This document shows, in pieces, positions 22,258 to 35,155 of a stretch of DNA of 64,000 nucleotides. This DNA comes from Dipteris shenzhenensis (lineage: Eukaryota; Polypodiophyta; Polypodiopsida; Gleicheniales), in assembly GCA_047967505.1 (NCBI GenBank), contig CM106540.1; one strand, given 5' to 3'. Below the pieces are notes generated by a model. That model worked only from the letters and a program-made list of their open reading frames with translations, made no database searches and was not told the origin of the DNA. Made by a program: the position numbers and the translations under genes. How positions within the stretch are numbered: the first letter of the stretch is position 1; every line of letters begins with the position of its first letter.

Positions 22258-25200
22258 ATGGGCTTCGATAACCGGTATCTCTCTCCAATTTTCGTTTCCC
22301 ATCCTCCTCTCTGCTTCCTTCGGTTTCTGCCTTGCTTCAATTTCACTCCCTTCTAACCCTAAATTGTTTCTCTCAGTGATTACGATGAAGAAGGCGAGCC
22401 TACATTCGATCCGGACATGCCTTCTGATCGGGAGCCATCCCCGGAGCCTCCCGTTGAGGATAATTGGGATCAAGACGCAGAGGCTTTCTCAATGGGTGCG
22501 GATTCCGGCGAAGATGATGCGCCAAAATCAAAGCCCCGTAAACGGCTGATCAAGAAAAGTGCAAGGGAAAGTTCTTCGGACGAAGACGAACCTTATTTAA
22601 AGCAAAACGACGGAGAATCGGAGGAGGATGAGCAGCCCAGAAAATCCAGGAAGGAGAAGGGCGATAGAGACGTCAAATCCTCGAAAGATAAGGGGAAATC
22701 GAAGTTAGGATCGGCATCTAAACTGGCCAGACTTGCGAAGAGCAGTAAGAACAGTGAGAGGCCAATGCCATCCAATGGCGGCAAAAGAGGAGATACAGAG
22801 ATGAAAGAGATGTGGGACTCTGTTGCTGGGGGTGAATCCGAGGTCTGCGTTACAACAAGTTTTCATCGTGTAGCCATATGCTTGCTTGCATTTCTTTCGG
22901 TTTTGATTTTTATGAGAATGAGAACGATGGCGTTCGGAGCAGGATGATAATGAAGGTGAACGGACGAGGGAAGATGATGCTTTCATTGATGATAGGGGAG
23001 TCGAGGTTGAACACCGTGTTACATACAGTGACGAGGAGGCTGGCTCTGTCGGCGACGCACCCCAGGTATCGGAGATCTATTTTTTGCCTCTTTGCAGCCC
23101 TTGTGGCTCGCAGTTAAGGTAGACATAGTTGCAAGTTCTGAAGTTGGACCTGTGTTGGCTTGCTGTCTAACAAGAATGTTCCACTCGTAGGCAGAAGAAG
23201 GAGAAGAAGAGGATGACTTAAAAGGTTTTTTTAAAAGTGGAAAGTCTAGAAACAGGAAGAATGAAAGAACACCAGAAGAAACTGCAATGCTTGTGGAGCA
23301 GTTTATGGCCCGTCTTGAGGTTGCAGCAGAGGAGGACGCGGAATTAAATAGGCAGTCTAAGCCTGCTATCAACAAGCTGAAAATGCTTCCTACTCTTATA
23401 AATGTTCTGTCAAAGTAAGCTTCAGATGTGGTTGGATAAAGCTTTTTTTTTTAATGCCAGAACTTTTATAAGTTTGACAGTGTTTCTCTTGTATGACAGG
23501 CGACAGTTGCAGCAGGAATTTCTTGATAGAGGTGTATTATCAGTACTAAAAAACTGGCTTGAACCTCTGCCTGATGGATCTTTGCCAAATATGACTATTC
23601 GCTCAGCGCTGTTAAAGATTCTTACTGATGTAAGCTCTTGCTTAAAACAACAGCACTTTTTGTCATGAGTTGAAGGCATACTAGTATTGCATATACATCT
23701 TTTCTTGTGTAGCTTAGGGGCCAAAAGTCACTTCAGCTAGGTTTAGTGTTGACTAATTGTGCATGTTGCCATTTGCGTGACACCCCTTTTAAGTGAGTTA
23801 TGAATCGAGGCTTTCTTCTACAATTTGCCTAGCACCATAAGCTTCCTTGATATTGGGAAGAGGTGGAAAGTCTGGCTTTTGGGAGCCAACTCAATCGTCC
23901 CCTCTCTTTTCTTTCTTATCTTTGTTTTTAGTGCTCTCTCGATAGAGGAGTTATGTGGGTAGACTTGGATGGTGATTTGTGGGATTTTCACTCGTTTTTT
24001 GTTTTAAAAAACAATTGGATACTATTGTTGGGGGATCCCAAATTAGTAATTTTGAACCAACGTCAAGCCTTAGGTAAAGGAGAGCTGAACGTGAGGCACA
24101 CGTGAGTCCTATTTCTACAAGGACATAAGTCTAAGGCACAATCCAATGAGGTACAGCAGATTGAGGACAAAGTCCACAAGACTGTAGAAGTTGGCACCTA
24201 CTATGGGTCTTTCATGTCGAGACATTGTTGAATCCCAGAGCCTGCTGACTTCCACTTGTGTCGTTATTCATACGTTTACCTCATAAACTTCAGATGAAAC
24301 CCTTATCCTCCACTTTATGACCAACTTAATTTATCACTTAACCCATGTTTATGGACTTGAAAAGAAGTCGGTAGAACTAAGCAGAGGACAACTGTGCTAA
24401 CTTCTAGCTTGCTTCTGAGTGTTATCAGTAAGTGGTTGATTCTTGAGTTGTTTGAATGCTTTACAGTTACCGATTGATGTGGAGCTCTATGAGAGAAGAG
24501 AACAACTAAAGAAGAGTGGCTTGGGAAAGGTTTCGCCATCTTAGCCCACTTTTGCAATGTAGTTGAAAGTGGTTACATGTTAAGAAAACAAAGCCTTGAA
24601 GTTAAATCTCTGTTTCAGGTTATCATGTTTTTGTCAAAATCTGAGGAAGAGGGAACGGCAAACCGGAAAATAGCTAGAGACTTGGTGGATAAATGGGTAA
24701 GGCTCAGGCTCTCTTCTTTTGACTCTTTTTCAAGGATTGAAATAATAAATTTGAGTCTAATGGCTTTTTTAATATATCCAGAGTAGGCCCATCTTTCAAA
24801 AGAGTACGCGGTATGAGGAGCTGCGAAACTATGATGATGAAAGGCCACCCCCACCAAGGCCTCTCGTGAAAAAGTTGGCATCATTCTTGATCTCAAATTC
24901 TTAAATTGTTGTCGAGGGGAAGAGGGCCATGTCGTATCAGCGGGATGGGCTGGACCTCTGCAGCATGATGCCTTTAGGATAGTGTATACTTTTTTGTCAC
25001 CTTCAATTATGCTTGATAAAGGACATCAAATGTGTATAATAACGTGTTTGTATATGGAGCAGGCCTACGGTGAAGTCAACTGCTGGCTTTGAGTCGAGAG
25101 GAGGAGACGATCTAGATCTTATCGATAATTCACAGTATGCAACCTCTTTTCCGAGAACCTTTCATATTCTTCGTCCTTTTCTTTTTGGAAGAGCTTGAGA

Positions 25201-26278
25201 TATATTCTGTCTTGCAGGCTGGGATACCTGCTGTAGGATATTAGAACAACATGGTGCCTGGTTCAATGATGGACATTTCATAGTTTAGTTTTGTGCATGT
25301 TTATGTACAAGACCTTGTAAGGCTTGGAAATGGAGGTCAATTCTGGATTGTTTTTACTAGTGGGTTTCACGCTGCTTGAATACATGGGATATGATTGGGT
25401 GCATAATAAACTGATTGAGACAGCATGGTGTAGCAAATGTGTGAATGAGTAAAGGAGTAATTAAATTGACTCAAGGTGGTAGGGAGAATATGGATTTTCA
25501 GACTGATCTTCTTGACATCATTGAATGTATGGTAATGCAGGGATCCAAAACCAGGACAACCTGGTTATAGGACACATGCATCGAGGCCGGAAGCGCTTCC
25601 CCTTGATTTTGTGGTTCGCCCCCATTCAAAAATTGATCCGGAGGAGATCAGAGCACGAGCAAAACAGCAAAGACAAGACGAGCGACGAATGAAGGTCTTT
25701 TATATGAAAAAAGATGGGTGCTATGAATTGTCTGGACAGAGAGTGGACTGCTTGATTTGTGTAGTCAATTGCAGTCCACTCACTGTCCAGACAGTTCATG
25801 GGGCCTATATTTTATATTGACAGATTAGATACTCTTTTTTTCATACATTTTACATTTGAGTTACTGGACTTCAAAGTAAAGAAGATTTTTTGATCCATGT
25901 TTTGTTTTGGTTCCTGTGATTGTATTGTCTTATTTATATGTATATAAAGCTCAAATATTGTACATGTAGCTGCCTGGTATGTTGTGAATTTTCTGAATGG
26001 ATTTGCATGATGTCATGATCAAGTGTGCATCTTGGAATTTATTCATGCCAAAATTCTTGGAGTCGCTGTCTTGTAGTCAACTTCATGTAGTTCCTATCAC
26101 AGCAACATTGTTTTTCTGTTTGTTCTTTTCTTTTCTTTTCCGTTTTTGGATGTAATAGGACGTGTTTCTTTGTTTACAGATGAACAAGAAGCTCCAACAG
26201 CTGAAGGCACCCAAAAAGAAGAAACTACAGGCAGCAAAGATAAGTGTAGAAGGACGGGGCCTGGTCAAATACTTTTGA
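22258..26278 (+). CDS. IWS1: Transcription elongation factor IWS1 (SPN1), complete, 11 exons
   Basis: Joining canonical GT-AG exons gives one 1,518-nt frame, 505 residues. Exons: 22258-22274, 22377-22842, 22943-23065, 23191-23414, 23500-23629, 24467-24529, 24619-24696, 24782-24873, 25063-25134, 25541-25694, 26180-26278. The N-terminus (MGFDNRDYDEEGEP, then SDREPSPEP) and the acidic, lysine-rich disordered region match plant IWS1. DDAFIDDRGVE and GDAPQAEEGEE follow. The core TFIIS N-terminal (LW) domain is encoded by exons 4-7 (KLKMLPTLINVLSK, KNWLEPLPDGSLPN, DRGVLS). The C-terminus carries SRPIFQKSTRYEELRN, LDFVVRPHSKIDPEEI, a basic KAPKKKKLQ stretch and VEGRGLVKYF. IWS1 binds SPT6 and RNA polymerase II in the nucleus and supports elongation and histone H3K36 methylation; in Arabidopsis it acts in brassinosteroid responses. 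The exon 8 donor (AAAAA then GTTGGC) is weak but restores the conserved VKKP frame. The largest intron is 23630-24466. Confidence 0.95.
25724..25798 (+). repeat. Hairpin inside IWS1 intron 10
   Basis: Arms 25724-25751 and 25771-25798 pair at 26 of 28 positions around a 19-nt loop (TGTCTGGACAG opposite CTGTCCAGACA, GTGGACTGC opposite GCAGTCCAC). It starts about 30 nt after the exon 10 donor. Possibly a small foldback insertion. Confidence 0.8.
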
Positions 26279-28628
26279 TTTCTAATGGTGGGAAGTCTAT
26301 GGCTGAGGACTCGCGCTTCAGGATGATCTGTGTCAAGTACATTTGAGATGGAAAAGAAGTATGCTGTTTCTGTGACCCAGAAAAACACGACTGCTGAGTC
26401 AAGCTTCTGCACCCAGCAAAAATAAGCCTTTCAACAGAAAGGATCATGCACAGTTCCTCGTCATTCTAAAAGTCTTTGCCAGCTTGCAAATTTAGTCCCT
26501 GGAAAATAAATTTGATCCTTGGAATGGTCCGCATATGTTGATGGGCAAGTGGCACGGATTTTCTGTGTGGATATGCTTGAGGAAGATAAAATCCTTCATC
26601 CATGGGATACAAAAATAGCATGTAATTTCGTTAAAAAAAAAAAAAGCACATAATTGCTTGAATGTGGATTTTATATTGATTATGGTTACAGTTTGTTTGG
26701 AGATCGCGAGGAATTTATAAATTTACAACTTGCTAGTTACAAAATGTAACAAAGTTCGTCCATGCTGCTGCAAGCATGTTGTATCCTATGGTTTAGGGAC
26801 TTGATGAGTATGTTTCGGGAATGGAGAACTTATGAGCAAATGATCAAGTTCTAAAATATGATAGCTATCCTGGGATTTTTCAGTGTCCAGAGGGCCATTT
26901 GAGTAAACATCATTGGAATGCATTTGGATGAATGTATTTGCTTCCAATGCATATGAGCTCATGCCGGGCTTGATGATATAAAAACTGCAGCTACTGTTAG
27001 ACCTTGTTAGTATGGCCTTTAAGGCAGTGGTAATGGAAACCTTTTAGGGTAATCCTTAAAGACTCCAATTCTACTGCCACATGGTCATAGTTTGCTTTAT
27101 GTGTCTTTAGCTTTTTTCTGCTCCCAGCTTTTTGATTGTGGCTGCCTTTTTTAAAACCTTGGAGTCTCTTTGTGGGAAGTACAGTGCTCGACACCCGTGT
27201 CCTCTTGTTTAATATCGTGGAGGGGCTCTAAAATGGGAAACAAAATGCTGTTTCCTTTTCTCTGTCGAAGAATTTGGAGTATGTTTGTAGAGTACATGTA
27301 TACGGTGCATTGAATACAATAGCATCCTTGTATATTGCATTTGTTTTATTGACTTGGTATGCAATTTGATGCTCATGCTTCTTTGTGTAAAGATTGAAAA
27401 CGTCAACTTAGTTTCAAAACCCACATCTAAGATCTTTGTCATTATCAAAGTAAGCATCCTCTTCAAATGCTTAGATATGTAGGGGGGAAGATTATTGGGA
27501 TATTTTTTGTATTTCACAAAGAAAAACAAGAAAGCCCATTCTTTAGGAAATGTCAATGATGATGGATTGAGCCAATTGCAGAATGATTAGAATGAGGCAA
27601 GAGGGTTTCCAAAAGTTTGAGAAAAGAGAACAAAAGAAGAGGAAGAATTAGAAAAGAGACTAAACTAGGAGGAACATGAGTGTATGTATGCAACTCTCTT
27701 TGGAATCAAGAAATTTTCAACACAACCTAAAACTTGAAGAGCAGGTTATTACTTATTTGGAGAGAAAAATTTACTCCACATCCTAAAACTCAAAGAGCAG
27801 GTTTAATACTTACTGAACGGTTGTGACACTTATAAGTATCATGCAAAAAGTGATTACATTAGTTAAACTATGATTAGGAATGGTGATGACTATTTATTAT
27901 GTAGAAGTTTTAGTCTCAAACATGAATCAAGTAAAGCTTAAATTGAGTGTAACATAGCATTGCATGTGGCATACAAAAAGTGTTTTGTCTCTTTTTATTA
28001 TTTGAGAGTTTGATTCCTATGTTATTTCAAAGATTTAATTGTTTTTTCATAGAGAAATGGTTTAAAGAAAAATGTGGTCATATGTAAAGGAGCTAAGAAA
28101 GCAATACGATGTGTGGAATGCAATTCTTGTGACCATAAGTTTAATTCTAATCATAAAACACTCTTCAAATTTTAGATCAAATGTTGAGGCATGACCATAT
28201 GCGTTGTTGATGTGATGTTGTATTGAAAGTCTTATCTCCCAAAGGCAATAAAGGTTGTTCTTCCTCAGAGCTGATGCATGATTGTGTTAGTCGATGGTGT
28301 GGAGTGAATGAATGTATACATGGTATAAAGAATCGATAACTATGAAAATTTGGAATTGAATGAAGAAACTTATCCTCGAAAAAGAAATAAACAACACTTA
28401 TAAACCATCATGCAAGATTGTTTTCTTGGAATTCCATCTCGCCAAGTCTTTAGTCCTTGTACTATACCATTAGATAACAAGTGTAAACTAGAATCGCTTT
28501 TAATGTCATTGTCTTGTGTTAGACATACTTTTGTGCTACTTAATTATAATAAGATGCAAGGGGGGTATCTTTATAGATTGAAAACAACCCTTGTTGTATA
28601 TTTGGAAAGACAAGTTTGAACATATGGG
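26279..28628. other. IWS1 3' region and gene-free intergenic DNA
   Basis: IWS1 3' untranslated sequence should occupy the first few hundred bases. An A-run at about 26631-26644 and AT-rich DNA follow. Open frames are all under 120 codons and unrecognisable. No repeats of note, and no RNA gene seen. Confidence 0.55.
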
Positions 28629-28631
28629 TGT

Positions 28632-29365
28632 TGTTAGATATCAATGCTCCACTCTCGTGTAACTACGCGGCGGGAACTAGCTAACTCTACTTGTAAGCCC
28701 CCCATATGAGGAGAAGGCATTTGAGGAGCTTGATTATCTGGTAGGTCTTGGTTTGGACACCAGATGGGGGCCATGTGTGGCCTGATGGATGGACGGCTTC
28801 AGATAGAGTTGGCACACCGCCAACTAGGCTACATGCAAGTGCGGGAAGGCATTTTTTGACTGACCGCACTGAGGGTAGACGGAGCATTTCCCGGGGCAGC
28901 CCACTCTCAAGTTGCGGGGCCGTTTGGAGCCTCAAATGATCCCGGATGGCTCTGGGCCGAACGGAGATCGTAGGTTAGTTGCTCTGTTTTACGCACCGGT
29001 TCTATCGTATGGTTGGTGGCCTATTTCGGGACCAACTCCCAGTCGACCATTTTGGGCGGACTGGGTCGGTCACCCAATTGAGCCTAACCGACTACGACTG
29101 GTGGCTATATAAGAGCAAGCTCGTGAAGCCCATTTCATCACTGGCTACAGCAACCCTGATTCCTTAGCATCCAACCTCCGTCTTCTACTGTTTCCAGCAC
29201 GCCATCGAAGCTTCTTTCACAGAAGCGCACGGTTGGGAGGCAGCGCCATCTATTATATCAGTTCTACAGTAATCAAATTTTTTATTCTCCATACTATCTT
29301 GTTTTCTCTCTTGCGTACGAGATCCTGTTATCTGTTGAGCACAGACGTACTACTATTTTCTTACA
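28632..29365 (+). repeat. 5' LTR of copia-D
   Basis: About 734 bp ending TTCTTACA directly before a primer-binding site. The start is TGTTAGATATC at 28632, or three bases earlier. It contains a TATA box (29106). An internal phrase, TTGTAAGCCCCCCATATGAG, also occurs, slightly changed, in the terminal repeat ending at 8232. The 3' LTR is missing, so the left edge is inferred from the TG terminus only. Confidence 0.65.
29106..29112 (+). promoter_or_regulatory. TATA box of the copia-D LTR promoter
   Basis: GGCTATATAAGAGC sits about 260 bp from the LTR end, consistent with the U3/R boundary of a copia LTR promoter. Confidence 0.6.
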
Positions 29366-29377
29366 TGGTATGAGAGC
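29366..29377 (+). other. Copia-D primer-binding site
   Basis: TGGTATGAGAGC differs by one base from the standard initiator tRNA-Met site TGGTATCAGAGC and abuts the LTR end, fixing the plus-strand orientation of the element. Confidence 0.8.
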
Positions 29378-29435
29378 CTGGACTCTAGCAAGAAGATTTG
29401 GTAGTGTGTTTCTGTTTGCGAGCAGATTGTGAGAG

Positions 29436-31335
29436 ATGGCCCAGCTCGCAAGACTACGAATCCCACCGTTCGGCAAAAGCGAAAAGTTGGACGGCTCTAA
29501 CTATCCACTCTGGAAGTTCAAGATGAAGACCATCCTAAGCACATATGAGCTTTGGGACACTGCTACTGGGGTGGATGTGAGGTCGGTTGCGAGACTGGAT
29601 CCAGCCAATGCAGGACAACATATAGTACCAACTGCGGATGAGATTCTCGCATGGACAGGAAGAAATGCAGATGCGTTGTGTTCTATTGTCTGCAGTGTTA
29701 GTGATTCCGTCATGGCGTTAGTTCAACATGTCACCATAGCGGAGGAGGCATGGACGGTCTTGAAAAATCAATACGAGACCACAAATCAGACACGGATTCA
29801 AAATCTAGAGACTCAACTTGCGAACGAGAAGTTGTCTGAGTCTGAAGCGGCAGAGAACTTCATCACCAGGATAAAGAATCTGCGCGATCAGATGACTGCG
29901 ATTGGCATCACCATCACTAGCGAGAATCTAGCACAAAGGTACATACGGATTCTCCCACCAAAGTACGACAGTCTTGTTACGGCGCTGAATACGCAGAACA
30001 GAAATCCGCCCCTCAACTTTGAGAATTTCAACGCGATGCTTCTAGAGGAGGAGATGCGTCAAAAGACGAGGACTGGAGAAGATTCAGCTTTCTGGACCGG
30101 ATCAAAGAAAGGTAAGGGTAAGGACTCTGGTAACACATCTTCTTCTGATGATAAAAAGAGAGAGAAGAAGATCAAGTGCTTCTATTGCAACAAGGCAGGG
30201 CACAATCAGAATGAGTCCCAAAAGAAGATTGCAGATGAGAAGAACGGAGTAAAGAAAGAGTCCAGCAATAGCATGCAGGCAGTACCAGTAGAGCTGTTCG
30301 TCGCAATTGAGGAGATTTGCGCAGAGGCAGTTCATGTACCTGCAGATGAACCGTGGATCATTGACAGTGGTGCATCGCACCACATGACCAGTCGGAAGGA
30401 TTGGTATACCTCTCTACAGCCGGTAGGGAATGACATCCTGGTAGCAGTCGGCAATGATGCAAAATGTCTAGCAAAAGGAAAAGGTACGATTGCTCTCAAG
30501 TCAGATGGAGTTGTAAAACAATTGTCCGATGTTCTTTATGTGCCAGATATCAAGAGGAACTTGTTGTCCGTTTCCGCGATCACAGATCGGGACCTCAAAA
30601 ATCAATTCGATAAGAATGGTGCACATATTCTGGATCTTCAAGGGAAGGTCGTTGGTAAAGGTACACGGCGCAATAACATTTACGAACTCTCAGCTTTCAG
30701 TGCTCGAGCGGATGTGAAGAACACTAAGCTGTGGCATGAGAGGTTTGGTCATCTAAAAGCCTTAGTTCTTTGAAGGAGATGCATAAAAGTGGAATGATTG
30801 TAGACCTACCAGAAATTTCAGATGTGCCCGATGTATGTGAAGCTTGCATGATGGGCAAGCAGCATTGGCATCCCTTTCCTAAAGAGGCCAGCAGAGCAAA
30901 GGCTCCTCTAGAGCTCATTCACACGGACCTCTGCGAAAAGATGGAGACGAAAGCTTTGGGTGGTTCCTACTACTTCATGATGCTGATCGACGACTACAGT
31001 AGAAGGATATGGATATACTTCCTGAAGACTAAAGATGAGGCTTTTAGTAGGTTCAAGGAATGGCATGTAATGGTCGAGAAAGAAACGGGAAGGAAGGTGA
31101 AGAAGTTGAGATCAGACAGAGGTGGAGAGTTCACATCAACTGAATTCAAAAGTTACTACAAAAGTCACGGAATCAAGAGGCAGAAATCCCCGCCACATAC
31201 ATCACAGCAAAATGGAGTAGCAGAACGTAAGATGTGCGTCATCTGCTGTGAAATGGGCCGGAGTATGATGAAAGGGAAAGATTTGCCAAAGACTTTCTCG
31301 GCTGAAGCATGTAACACAACAGTTTACATCTTGAA
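29436..31335 (+). pseudogene. Copia-D gag-protease-integrase, frameshifted and 3'-truncated
   Basis: Starts MAQLARLRIPPFGKSEKLDG, a copia gag start, 70 bp after the LTR. UBN2 gag spans roughly residues 15-215. The zinc knuckle reads CFYCNKAGHNQNES, with Ser in place of the last Cys. Protease motif WIIDSGASHHMTS lies near residue 308. GAG-pre-integrase follows with the HHCC finger (LWHERFGH ... CEACMMGK). A one-base frameshift near 30765 separates the first 445 codons from the integrase frame beginning about 30770. The integrase keeps HTDLCEKM, LRSDRGGEF and QQNGVAERK, the three catalytic acidic positions. Homology stops at 31335, where copia copy A inserted (candidate TSD TTGAA). Reverse transcriptase and RNase H of this element are not found beyond copy A. 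Confidence 0.9.
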
Positions 31336-31688
31336 TGTGAAGATTGTGGGAGAGAGGGAAGGAGTCTCACTTGCGACTTTCTCACATGCATAATAGGGGG
31401 AATACACACAAAGGTGGAGGCTGAAAACAGTTTTTCTCTTCTTAGTTGTGAAAGCCAAAAGAACTCTAGTACAAAGAAATAGAAGAACCCTCTATGTGGG
31501 TCTCAAACCAAACTCAACTAACTAAGGTGGCATACTAACTGAGCCACAAACTAGAGTAGATAAGGATAGCTGTCATCCAGCTATTATTCATGGGCGGTGT
31601 ACCAACCGCATCTCCAGCTAACAAGTCGGTGACATAAATGCACAACAGTCACCCTGGCATATCGCGAGTGGAGCTCGATATCTCAACA
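31336..31688 (-). repeat. 3' LTR of copia copy A
   Basis: 353 bp, plus-strand start TGTGAAGATTGTGGGAGAG, end GATATCTCAACA. It is followed by CTCCCCCTCG, whose complement GAGGGGGAG is the polypurine tract. Closely similar to LTRs at 35621, 40455 and 45617. Confidence 0.9.
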
Positions 31689-34600
31689 CTCCCCCTCGAG
31701 CTCAATCCCAAATCCTGCACACCAAGTAGGTCTTTGAACTTGCGCAGCTTCTTTGTGCCCAATGCTTTCGTGAATATGTTAGCTACCTGATCCTCTGTGC
31801 TGACATAAACTAGATCAATAAGACCTAGTAAAACCTTCTCCCGCACATAGTGATAATGCACCTCAATGTGCTTTGTTCTAGCATGAAAGACTGGGTTCTT
31901 TGCCAAATGTATGTTGCTCATGTTGTCATAATAAATGACAACCGGCCCATCTGTAGATTGATGCATATCATAGAGTAGCTTATGCAACCGAGCTACCTCA
32001 CATGCAGCCATTGCTGCACCCCTGTACTCAGCCTTTGTGCTCGATAAGGCAACTGTAGGCTGTTTCTTGCTGCTCCAAGTGACTGCAGCACTCCCAAAAG
32101 AGAACACATATCCACTGGTAGATCGTCTATCTGAAATACTACCAGCCCAATCAGCATCAGTGTATCCATGCAACTGTATCTGAACCCCAGCCTCATAAAA
32201 TAGTCCATACTGCAATGTGGACTTCACATACCTACGTATGCGTCTAGCCGCATCCAAATGCGGTTTCCTTGGAGCCTGCATAAATTGACTTACCAACCCA
32301 ACAGCATAGCTCAAATCTGGCCTGGTAATAGTCATGTAAATCAAACTTCCTACTATGCGTCTGTACATAGTAGGGTCTTCCAGAAGCTCACCTGCATCTG
32401 CGCTCAGCTTCACATTCTGCTCCAAGGGAACTGAAATAGGCTTACAGCCTGTCATCCCATATTTGGACAGCATGTCCAGTCCATACTGCCTCTGCAAGAG
32501 CTGTATCCCACTTGGTGATCTAATCACCTCAATGCCCAAGAAATAACGCAGCTCTCCCAAATCCTTCATCTCAAACTTCTGCCTCAATAGCATTTTTACA
32601 TGAAGGATATCTTCATCACTATCACCTGTGATGATCAAATCATCAACATAAATGACCAGCAGCATAATCCCTTTCTCTGTTTTTCTCACATAGAGTGAGA
32701 AATCTGCCTTGGAAATCTGAAAGCCAATAGTGACAAGATACTGTCCTATCTTGTCAGACCATGCTCTAGGTGCTTGCTTCAAGCCATACAAGGCTTTCTT
32801 CAACCTGCAAACAAACTCAGGATGAGTAGCATGAACATAACCTGCTGGCTGCTCCATAAAGACCTCTTCTTGCAAATCACCATGCAAGAAGGCATTCTTT
32901 ACGTCCATCTGATGTAAAGACCATCCCTTTGATGCAGCCATAGCAATGGCTGCTCTTACGGTTGCCATCCTTGCAATCGGGCTGAAAGTTTCTTCATAAT
33001 CAATGCCATATGTCTGTGCATACCCCTTGACAACTAATCTTGCCTTGTATCTATTCACAGAACCATCTGCATTGTGCTTGATCTTATAAACCCACTTACA
33101 ACCAATTGCATTCTTGCCTTTAGGCAAAGGCACCAATTCCCATGTAGCATTTGCATCCAAGGCATCCATTTCTTCATCCATGGCTTTCTCCCATTTTTCA
33201 TTTCCCATGGCTTGCTCAAAAGAAGTGGGTTCTGGTTCCTATATCACTTTGACCATATAGGCATAGTGAATGGCTGTAAATCCATCATATTTCAGCCTAT
33301 CCACAGGATACCTGACCCTGGAAGACCTGCACAAAATAGGCTCACTTCTAGGTTCTCTCAAAACATCCCTGGTCTTCCTTACTCCAGGTGTAACAACAGA
33401 AGGAATACCCAACTCATCATCAATGCTCTGTTCTGAGCCACTGGATTCACCATCCACACAAGAGTGACCTGCATTCACATCAAACATGGGCTGATCTACC
33501 TTCTCTTTTCCTTTTCGTGATACCTGCATACCACTCTTTGCATTGCTTTGAGGGGATTCTCCTGATCTCAATCTACCTGTCCATGGCGAAGCATGTGAAC
33601 AGTGCACTGGTAGAGGACACTCCAGGTCCACTGATATTTTGTGATTGCTGCTGTGCATTCTGTGCAGCATTACCATTTTGTGCATCTACATCAATCATCA
33701 CATTTACTGGTTTATACCAGCTGCTCATCTCATCAAAAACAACATCTCTGCTCACTGTGAACTTACGTGTAGAAGGGTTATGGCATCTATACCCTTTCTG
33801 CTGCAGAGAGTAACCAATAAAGACACACTTCTCAGCTTTTGGATCCAACTTGGACATGAACTCATCTGGCACATGGACATAGGCAATGCAACCAAAAATC
33901 TTCAAATGAGAAATATCTGGTTTCCTACCAGTATACATCTCCTCTGGCGTCATGCCATGTATTGCTGCAGTGGGAGTCCTGTTCATTATATAGACTGCTG
34001 TAGCAACTGCTTCAGCCCAATAATAATCTGGTAGATCTTTTTCATTTAGCATAGCGCGAGATACCTCTCCAATATGCCTGTTTTTCTTTCTGCAATTCCA
34101 TTTTGCTGTGGGGTATGGCTGCATGAATATTGCTGCTTTATACCATGCTCCTGCAAGAACCTTGCAAACTCATTTGAGAGGTACTCTCCCCCTCCATCTG
34201 ACCTTAGGCATTTTATTTGCAGGCTTGTTTCTTTTTCAACCATAGCTTTGAAAGCTTTGAAGTGCCCAAACACTTCACTTTTCTTTTTCATAAAATACAC
34301 CCACAGTTTTCTGCTGAAGTCATCAATAAATGTGACAAAATAGTGACAGCCTCCAATAGATGCAGCTTTTGTAGTCCACACATCAGAGTGGATTAATTCC
34401 AATGGCTTTTTACTCTCTTGAACATGCCTAGGAAAAGGTTTCCTTACCTGTTTCCCAAATTGACAGGCTTCACAAACCTTGTGCATTTCTGCAACCTTGA
34501 ATTTAGGCAATCCTGCAACAATATTTTGGGCTTGCATTGATTTAAGTCGCTGTATATTAACATGACCAATGCGTTTGTACCAGATATCAATATCTGCAAC

Positions 34601-35155
34601 TACACCGGTCCCATGTGCAAACATTGCTGCACTCAATTCAGGCATGTCCGCATCCAACGTAAACATCCTGCCCTTCTTCTTTCCTTTTGCTATCAAGCGA
34701 CCATTATTTTTCATATCCTCAACAAAGCATCCATGAGGATTAAATCTGACCTGCAAGCCCTGCTCAACCATCTGACCAACAGAAACCAGGTTCTTGGTGA
34801 TGTTCGGGACATGAAATACATCAAACAAGTATTTCTTTTTCCCATCCTGCATAGACAAAGGAATTTTGCCAATCTGCACAATAGGATGTGCAGTATCATC
34901 ACCTGTCTCCACAAATCCTGGCTTTTCCATTTTCCTTGCATCTTGCATCCATTCTGCATGACCTGTCATGTGGTTTGACGCACCTGAGTCAACATACCAC
35001 ACATCATTTTGTTCTTCTGCACTTGTCATAGAATTGGTCATATGCTGCACCATAAAAAGATGCTCATTTCTGTCATCACCCTGCCTGCTAGAAGATGCAT
35101 AATTGCCTTGCTGCAATTTTCCATTCATAATGTCATTCTGCTTTTTGTAGTAGTC
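31689..35155 (-). pseudogene. Copia copy A pol: protease, integrase, reverse transcriptase, RNase H, broken
   Basis: From the right: protease (WYVDSGASNHMTGHAEW), GAG-pre-integrase (IWYKRIGHVN ... CEACQFGKQ), integrase (HSDVWTT, LRSDGGGEY, QQNGIAERK), linker, reverse transcriptase with active-site YVDDLIITGDS, and RNase H (YTDADWAGS, SSTKAEYRG, KHIEVHYHYVRE). Breaks are a frameshift just after the integrase catalytic Glu (about 34080), a frameshift near 33600, and a TAG at about 33239 where copy C has CAG. The final 519-codon frame (33208-31649) holds an intact RT-RNase H. No restored product is claimed. Confidence 0.92.

Larger units (their letters stand above)
31336..35155 (-). mobile_element. 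Copia copy A, 5'-truncated, inserted in copia-D
   Basis: A minus-strand copia of the same family as copies B and C. The plus-left 3' LTR is 31336-31688, bounded TG...CA. The coding region ends abruptly at about 35155, within the gag zinc-knuckle/spacer region. The gag N-terminus, primer site and 5' LTR are missing. Left flank TTGAA (31331-31335) would be half of a TSD; its partner is lost with the 5' end. Confidence 0.85.

Noticed and set aside
33270-33467. Plus-strand frames overlapping the minus-strand copia pol genes (also 32355, 34562, 42172, 43654 and similar)
   Set aside because: Antisense shadows of pol; they recur only because the copia copies recur.
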